Positions 6,713 through 10,509 of a stretch of DNA of 10,509 bases are shown piece after piece. The DNA comes from an uncultured Gammaproteobacteria bacterium (GTDB taxonomy: Bacteria; Pseudomonadota; Gammaproteobacteria; CAJQNE01). Positions within the stretch are counted from its first letter, which is position 1, and each line of letters opens with the position of its first letter. The DNA lies in contig CAJQNE010000440.1 of NCBI GenBank assembly GCA_905479545.1, forward strand, positions 1-10,509, written 5' to 3'. The notes under the pieces were generated by a model. That model made no database searches and was not told the DNA's origin. It was given only the letters and a program-made list of their open reading frames with translations. Made by a program: the position numbers and the translations under genes.

Positions 6713-6798
6713 GAGTAATCCTGAAGGGGCTGAACGCATCCGTTACCGCGCCGCAGTTGGCTCGTTCAGGGTGGTAAATTGCGCTCTGGTAATGGTCT

Positions 6799-6828
6799 TT
6801 GCGGTAATTATTGTTATATTGCTTAAAT
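6799..6828 (+). promoter_or_regulatory. Weak sigma70-like promoter candidate for the TonB2 operon
   Basis: TTGCGG at 6799-6804 and TTAAAT at 6823-6828 are spaced by 18 bases, about 78 bases before the DUF3450 start, within an AT-rich patch that also contains TATATT (6815-6820). The -35 matches the consensus in three to four bases and the -10 is modest, so this is a positional candidate only. No convincing Fur box could be read here. Confidence 0.25.
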
Positions 6829-6874
6829 AAGCGGCCCTTCAAGGGTGGACGCGGCTAACTCAATAGAGGTTAGC
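6821..6874 (+). promoter_or_regulatory. Three consecutive inverted repeats, last one a leader hairpin, before the TonB2 operon
   Basis: Three symmetrical units follow one another. 6821-6832 is GCTTA-AA-TAAGC, 6835-6845 is CCCTT-C-AAGGG, and 6854-6874 is GCTAACTC-AATA-GAGGTTAGC, a hairpin with a single bulged G and a four-base loop. The third ends about 22 bases before the ribosome site GGAG (6897-6900). There is no U-tract, so it is not a simple terminator. The first two could be protein-binding operators and the third an mRNA leader structure that affects stability or translation. Role inferred from symmetry and position. Confidence 0.4.
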
Positions 6875-6905
6875 TGCAAAAGTGGATCATGTGCGTGGAG
6901 ACGCT

Positions 6906-7637
6906 ATGTCGGTTTTAGGCCGGAAAATTTTGATGTCAGCTTGTCTGATCACGACTTGCGTGGTGGCTGTTAGCGCAGCAAACGTTGCCAACGCCCAGCG
7001 GCTCGACGACGAGGGTCGAAAGCAGTTGCAGGAATATCGCTTCCAGCCACGACAGCAGGCGGCGTTGGAAAAATATATTCAGCAGCTAGAGGCTTTTCGG
7101 GCGACGCAGCAGGAGCAGGGTAAAGCGCTGGACCGGCAATTAGAGTCTATTGGAGTAACCGGCCAGAACGTCTTGCCGCTGCTTAGCGAAATGATTAACG
7201 CCCTGCAGGACTTTATCAAACTGGATTTACCCTTCCAGCAAGCTGAGCGCCGTGAAGCGGTGATTAAATTACGTTCGATGCTGAATCGTTCGGAAGTGAG
7301 TATCGCTGAAAAATATCGTGCAGTAGTGAGTGCCTATTCAGACGAGCAGGCTTATGGGCGAAATATTGGCAATTACCGGCAAGTGATTGAGATTGATGGC
7401 GAAGAGCGTACGGCTGATATTCTGCGAATTGGTCGGTTGGCGCTGTACTACCAGACGTTAGATGGTAAGCAGGTGGGTAAGTGGGACCGCGCACTAGAGG
7501 GCTGGGACGAGTTGCCTGGTCGCTATCGATTGGCGATAAAACAGGGGCTGCGAACGGCGCGTAAGCAGATTGCACCGGTGTTGCTGGAGCTGCCGATGCC
7601 AGCGCCCGACTATGTTAAGCGGGAGGAGGTGAAATGA
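6906..7637 (+). CDS. DUF3450 family periplasmic protein of TonB2-type operon
   Basis: A 243-residue predicted exported protein. Residues 1-30 form a signal peptide with a hydrophobic core and a likely cut after ANA (28-30). Residues about 31-85 are Gln/Glu/Arg-rich and probably coiled coil. The rest carries the features of DUF3450: DFIKLDLPFQQAERR (102-116), the VSIAEKYRAVVSAY segment (131-144), DILRIGRLALYYQT (171-184) and AIKQGLRTARKQIAP (210-224). I chose ATG 6906 because GGAG (6897-6900) lies five bases upstream and the signal peptide then starts properly; an in-frame GTG at 6882 lacks this. Family members sit first in TonB2-type clusters ahead of the TtpC gene, as here. No biochemical function is established to my knowledge; a periplasmic partner of TtpC is the natural inference. 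Its stop overlaps the next start (ATGA, 7634-7637). Confidence 0.9.
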   Translation: MSVLGRKILMSACLITTCVVAVSAANVANAQRLDDEGRKQLQEYRFQPRQQAALEKYIQQLEAFRATQQEQGKALDRQLESIGVTGQNVLPLLSEMINALQDFIKLDLPFQQAERREAVIKLRSMLNRSEVSIAEKYRAVVSAYSDEQAYGRNIGNYRQVIEIDGEERTADILRIGRLALYYQTLDGKQVGKWDRALEGWDELPGRYRLAIKQGLRTARKQIAPVLLELPMPAPDYVKREEVK

Positions 7638-9220
7638 TCATTCGTTTCCGTGTTGTTAGTCTGGTCGTTGGCCTGGTGTTTATTAGTAGTGCGGCTACCG
7701 CACAGCCGCGGAACCAGGAGCAGTTACTCAAATCGTTGCAGCAGCAACAAACCGAGGCGCCCGAGCGCGAACAGGAGTTTCGCGCCAACCCGGATAAGCG
7801 GGCTGATCTGCTGGCTGCTGAGAAGCAAAAAACCGCGGAGTTACAAGCGCGCGCTACAGCGCTGGAAGCTGAGGTACAAACCAGCAAAGTAGAATTGCAG
7901 CTTAAGCGTGAGCGTTTAGGTGAACGCAGTGAATCGCTTAAGGCAATGTTTGCTGCAGTCAATTTATCGGCTGGCGAGTTATATGCCAATGCCCGGAAAT
8001 CAATCATCTCCACCCAGCTACCGGCCCGGTTACCCGAAATTCAGGCGTTAGCAACCCGGAGTGAGCAGCCGGATATCGATTCGCTTCGCACGCTGTGGTT
8101 GCGGCAGCTGGAAGAAATGACGGAGGCGGGGCGGGTTACTGAGTATCAGGCTGAGATAACGGATGCGCGTGGCGAAAGCAGCGAAGAAACCGTTATTCGC
8201 ATTGGTAGTTTCGGTGCTGTAACCGAGGAAGGTAACTATTTGCGTTACGTTCCACCGGGTGGTTCTAAAGCCGGTGAGTTACAGGTTATGGGCGCCAGTA
8301 ACTCGCCACCGTTGATGGATCGTTGGCGTGGCTGGTGGCAAGCCACCATGCCCGACTTTATGGAGGGCTGGGTGAACGACCCGGCTGAGCCCGGCCGTTT
8401 GATTGACCCGACTCAAGGTGAGCTGTTGCTGGCCAGAGCCGAGAGCCCGACCGTTCTGGAGCGGGTTAAGCAGGGCGGGCTGGTCGGCTATGTGATTCTG
8501 TTCCTCGGATTAATCGGTCTTATTATTGCTGTCTACCGGCTTGCGTACCTGGCCTATACCGGCATCGGCATTAGCCTGCAGCTTCGGAATGACGAACCCA
8601 ACCCGCGTAACCCGCTAGGCCGGGTGTTGCTGGCCTGGCGTGAGGTGCAAAACGATGCGGGTGATGTGCCGGTAGAAACGCTGGAGCTAAAAATTGACGA
8701 GGCCATTCTGCCGGAAATTCCGCGTTTGGAGCGTGGCCAGAATACGCTGAAATTGTTGGCCGCCGTGGCGCCGCTGCTTGGCTTGCTGGGTACGGTAACC
8801 GGCATGATCGCGACCTTCCAGTCGATTACGACATTTGGTACGTCGGACCCGAAGCTGATGGCGGGCGGTATTTCGCAGGCGCTGATGACAACCGTATTGG
8901 GCTTGGTGGTGGCCATTCCGCTGCTATTTGCACACGCTATTGTCGCGTCCCGCAGCCGTTCGCAAGTGCAGGTGTTGGATGAGCAAAGTGCCGGTCTGAT
9001 CGCCCATCGCGTAGAGCTTGCCAACGCGCCTGTAGCGACACAGACGCCCGCTGAGAAACTGCAGGTAGCGAACAAGGCTGCGGAGGACAAAGTAGCGGAG
9101 AACAAAGCCAGGTCTGAACAAGCTCAGGCTGAGAGGGTAGCGGCTCAGCAAGCGGCAGATAACACGGCCAGCCCGGCGGAGAAACCGCCGGTTTCGACCG
9201 ATGAGTTGCCCGGCGCATGA
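7634..9220 (+). CDS. TtpC-like MotA/TolQ/ExbB proton channel family protein
   Basis: A 528-residue inner-membrane protein homologous in layout to TtpC, the extra component required for TonB2 function in Vibrio. Residues 1-23 are a signal peptide (cut near ATA/QP). Residues 24-105 are a Gln/Glu/Lys-rich coiled coil, and the periplasmic part extends to about 280. Membrane helices lie at about 283-304, 371-395 and 413-436. The MotA/TolQ/ExbB core is LLAAVAPLLGLLGTVTGM (374-391) and MAGGISQALMTTVLGLVVAIP (409-429). At the place of E. coli ExbB Glu176 there is Gln415. A tail of about 65 residues rich in Ala, Gln, Glu and Lys (463-528) follows and should be cytoplasmic. The start ATG 7634 has a strong AGGAGGT (7624-7630) only three bases upstream; GGGAGG at 7621 gives a more usual distance. 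It overlaps the genes on both sides by four bases, so translation is probably coupled. Confidence 0.9.
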   Translation: MIIRFRVVSLVVGLVFISSAATAQPRNQEQLLKSLQQQQTEAPEREQEFRANPDKRADLLAAEKQKTAELQARATALEAEVQTSKVELQLKRERLGERSESLKAMFAAVNLSAGELYANARKSIISTQLPARLPEIQALATRSEQPDIDSLRTLWLRQLEEMTEAGRVTEYQAEITDARGESSEETVIRIGSFGAVTEEGNYLRYVPPGGSKAGELQVMGASNSPPLMDRWRGWWQATMPDFMEGWVNDPAEPGRLIDPTQGELLLARAESPTVLERVKQGGLVGYVILFLGLIGLIIAVYRLAYLAYTGIGISLQLRNDEPNPRNPLGRVLLAWREVQNDAGDVPVETLELKIDEAILPEIPRLERGQNTLKLLAAVAPLLGLLGTVTGMIATFQSITTFGTSDPKLMAGGISQALMTTVLGLVVAIPLLFAHAIVASRSRSQVQVLDEQSAGLIAHRVELANAPVATQTPAEKLQVANKAAEDKVAENKARSEQAQAERVAAQQAADNTASPAEKPPVSTDELPGA

Positions 9221-9741
9221 GTGGTATTTTCGACTTTTGGCTGTCCATCAGGCTATTCGTCGATACGGGCGGCTGGGTGCTGTGGGGCATTATGGCCGTT
9301 TCACTGTGGTTGTGGACGCTGATTGTCGCTCGCTATTGGTATGTGTGGCTGCAATACCCTGCGCTTCGCGATAAGCAGCTTGCTCGTTGGCAGGCACGTA
9401 GCGAACGACAGAGTTGGTTTGCGCTGCGGGTGCGTGAGCAACTAATTTCTGAAAGCAGTGTCGCGTTAAATAAGCAGGTGCGGCTAATTAAAACGCTGGT
9501 GGCAGTGGCACCATTGTTCGGTTTGCTCGGCACAGTAACCGGCATGGTTCAGGTGTTTGACGTGGTGGCCAGACAAGGTACCGGCGATGCGCAGGCAATG
9601 GCCGCCGGCGTATCAAAAGCCACAATCCCTACTATGGCCGGCATGGTGGTCGCGCTGTCCGGCTTGTATTTTGGCAATCGTTTGCAGCAGATGGTTAGGC
9701 AGCGGAATCGTCGGCTAGCCGATTCGCTGGCAATAGGCTAG
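9217..9741 (+). CDS. exbB: ExbB-type proton channel subunit (TonB2 system)
   Basis: A 174-residue inner-membrane protein that with ExbD forms the proton-driven stator powering TonB. It is the short ExbB form of TonB2-type systems; E. coli ExbB has about 244 residues. Membrane helices lie at about 17-40, 89-115 and 137-157. The family core is LVAVAPLFGLLGTVTGM (94-110) and MAAGVSKATIPTMAGMVVAL (128-147). The site of the E. coli TM3 glutamate (E176) is Lys134 here, so this helix offers no acidic group. The start ATG overlaps the TtpC-like stop (ATGA, 9217-9220) with only a weak GATGAG upstream, suggesting translational coupling. The conserved core resembles that of the preceding protein also at DNA level, consistent with paralogy. 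exbD follows after 28 bases. Confidence 0.92.
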   Translation: MSGIFDFWLSIRLFVDTGGWVLWGIMAVSLWLWTLIVARYWYVWLQYPALRDKQLARWQARSERQSWFALRVREQLISESSVALNKQVRLIKTLVAVAPLFGLLGTVTGMVQVFDVVARQGTGDAQAMAAGVSKATIPTMAGMVVALSGLYFGNRLQQMVRQRNRRLADSLAIG

Positions 9742-9769
9742 GTAAGCTGAGTTTTATGGAGCAATACTA

Positions 9770-10174
9770 ATGGCCCGAAAACGCCGCAGAAACGACGATG
9801 AAGAGACAGCGATTGATATGACGCCGATGCTCGACATCGTATTCATCATGCTGATTTTCTTTATTGTGACGACATCGTTCGTCAAAGAGGCTGGCGTGGA
9901 TATCAATCGCCCGGCGGCCAGCACCGGCAAAAAAACCGATAGCAAAAGTCTGGTGGTAGCGATTACCAAAGAAGGCGATGTTTATATCGATGGCAACCAG
10001 GTTGACGTGCAAACCGTGCGGCCTCTGGTTGAGAGCTTGCGGGCCCAAGACCCCGAGAGTGCAGTGATGGTGCAGGCTGACGATGCCTCGCGAACCGGCG
10101 CGTTGATTAAGGTGATGGATCAGATACGGGCAGCGGGTGTAACGAACATTTCAGTCGCCACACAAAAACCCTAA
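9770..10174 (+). CDS. exbD: ExbD-type biopolymer transport protein (TonB2 system)
   Basis: A 134-residue bitopic inner-membrane protein, partner of ExbB. A basic, then acidic, cytoplasmic N-terminus (MARKRRRNDDEE) leads into AIDMTPMLDIVFIMLIFFIV (14-33), whose D22 corresponds to the essential membrane aspartate D25 of E. coli ExbD. This is the likely proton-carrying residue of the motor. Residues 44-134 form the compact periplasmic ExbD/TolR domain (SLVVAITKEGDVYIDG, then ESAVMVQADDASRTG, then VMDQIRAAGVTNISVATQ). GGAG at 9757-9760 lies nine bases before the ATG. The downstream tonB start follows after 15 bases. Length and motifs are typical. Confidence 0.95.
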   Translation: MARKRRRNDDEETAIDMTPMLDIVFIMLIFFIVTTSFVKEAGVDINRPAASTGKKTDSKSLVVAITKEGDVYIDGNQVDVQTVRPLVESLRAQDPESAVMVQADDASRTGALIKVMDQIRAAGVTNISVATQKP

Positions 10175-10189
10175 TCGCCTGTTAACCGA

Positions 10190-10509
10190 ATGAAGCTACC
10201 GCAGCTATCAGGCCGTTTTTTGCCGCATAAACTAATTAACCGCTGGCGCGATGCGCCGGCATGGTTGGTTGCTGGTGTGCTGGCTATTGCGATAACGCTG
10301 ATGCTGTTTTGGTTGATGCAGCGATTGATTGTTAACGTGCCGGTTAATAATGAAGAAACCCCTCCGGAACTCGATACGGTTGAGTTCGTGGAAATGAAAC
10401 CTATTGAGGAGTTGCCACCTGAGCTTGAGGATGAGCCAGAATTGGAACAGCCGGAGATGGAGGAGATCGAACCGGAGCCGGAGCCAGAACCAGAACCAGA
10501 ACCAGAGCC
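10190..10509 (+). CDS. tonB: TonB-family energy transducer, N-terminal part (runs off window)
   Basis: The ATG at 10190 opens a frame that stays open to the window edge (106 codons plus two bases). Residues 1-22 are a basic cytoplasmic start, and 23-48 a single membrane helix (APAWLVAGVLAIAITLMLFWLMQRLI) that anchors the protein with its C-terminus in the periplasm. From 49 onwards it is Pro/Glu-rich, ending in an alternating Glu-Pro run from residue 94. This part holds more than 20 Glu but only one Lys, so the linker is strongly acidic, unlike the mixed Glu-Pro/Lys-Pro linker of E. coli TonB. The membrane helix lacks the histidine that is essential in E. coli TonB (H20). The C-terminal domain that binds outer-membrane receptors lies beyond the window, so assignment rests on this N-terminus and on its place after exbD. 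No good ribosome site is visible before the ATG. Confidence 0.88.
   Translation, partial: MKLPQLSGRFLPHKLINRWRDAPAWLVAGVLAIAITLMLFWLMQRLIVNVPVNNEETPPELDTVEFVEMKPIEELPPELEDEPELEQPEMEEIEPEPEPEPEPEPE
10469..10509 (+). repeat. Hexanucleotide tandem repeat encoding Glu-Pro in tonB
   Basis: Nearly seven copies of the six-base unit GA(A/G)CC(A/G) run to the window edge, encoding alternating Glu-Pro. Four consecutive junctions use the identical CCAGAA step. Because the unit is two codons, slippage would lengthen or shorten the TonB linker without shifting the frame. The full length of the repeat is unknown. Confidence 0.8.

Noticed and set aside
6800..6820. Fur box before the TonB2 operon
   Set aside because: The AT-rich patch shares some bases with GATAATGATAATCATTATC but lacks convincing symmetry or hexamer repetition.
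6882..6905. GTG start extending the DUF3450 protein
   Set aside because: It would put eight mainly polar or charged residues before the signal peptide; GGAG at 6897-6900 fits the ATG at 6906.
8554..9105. 183-codon open frame on the minus strand
   Set aside because: Lies wholly opposite the TtpC-like gene and mirrors its membrane core; Ser/Cys-rich translation without family features.
1..10509. CRISPR array, tRNA or rRNA genes
   Set aside because: No regularly spaced direct repeats, cloverleaf-like segments or rRNA signatures were seen on either strand.

Overview
The window reads as chromosomal DNA of a gammaproteobacterium, probably a marine or environmental one. The grounds are a divergent gor/prlC pair (the two genes also lie near each other in enteric bacteria), an M3 oligopeptidase of OpdA type, and above all a TonB2-type operon (DUF3450, TtpC-like, ExbB, ExbD, TonB) of the kind known from Vibrio and other gammaproteobacteria. 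I cannot assign a genus from sequence alone.

Layout. (1) 1-965, minus: N-terminal two thirds of a glutathione reductase (gor), cut by the window edge. (2) 1042-3144, plus: oligopeptidase A (prlC/opdA), divergent from gor. (3) 3244-3831, plus: a small four-helix DUF805 membrane protein with a pilin-like last helix, followed by a perfect 18-bp-stem bidirectional terminator (3843-3881). (4) 3832-4265: a 434-base stretch with no well-supported gene. It holds the terminator, a MITE-like nested inverted repeat (3898-4027), a displaced remnant of a second hemE 3' end (4028-4056), and an AT-richer piece with one doubtful 44-codon frame. (5) 4266-6666, minus: a tightly packed cluster transcribed as unknown gene, then pyrF, then hemE, with 1-base overlap and 2-base spacing. 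(6) 6667-6905: divergent control region with several palindromes and a 5'-leader hairpin. (7) 6906 to the end, plus: DUF3450 protein, TtpC-like MotA/TolQ/ExbB protein, ExbB, ExbD and the N-terminus of TonB, with ATGA overlaps between the first three genes.

How the genes work together. The last five genes should build an inner-membrane proton-driven motor that energises TonB-dependent outer-membrane transport. ExbB and ExbD form the stator, TonB reaches across the periplasm, and TtpC plus the DUF3450 protein are the extra parts that set this type apart from the E. coli TonB1 system. Heme (hemE) and pyrimidine (pyrF) biosynthesis are co-transcribed with an unrecognised 197-residue protein. gor and prlC are housekeeping functions in redox balance and peptide turnover.

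The most unusual signal is at the end of hemE. The last codons of hemE occur twice, about 240 bases apart, and the two copies differ only at synonymous third positions over seven codons. This points to past recombinational replacement of the hemE 3' end by a diverged allele, which left the old stop codon stranded against a small repeat element. I found no CRISPR array, tRNA, rRNA, integrase or transposase gene.
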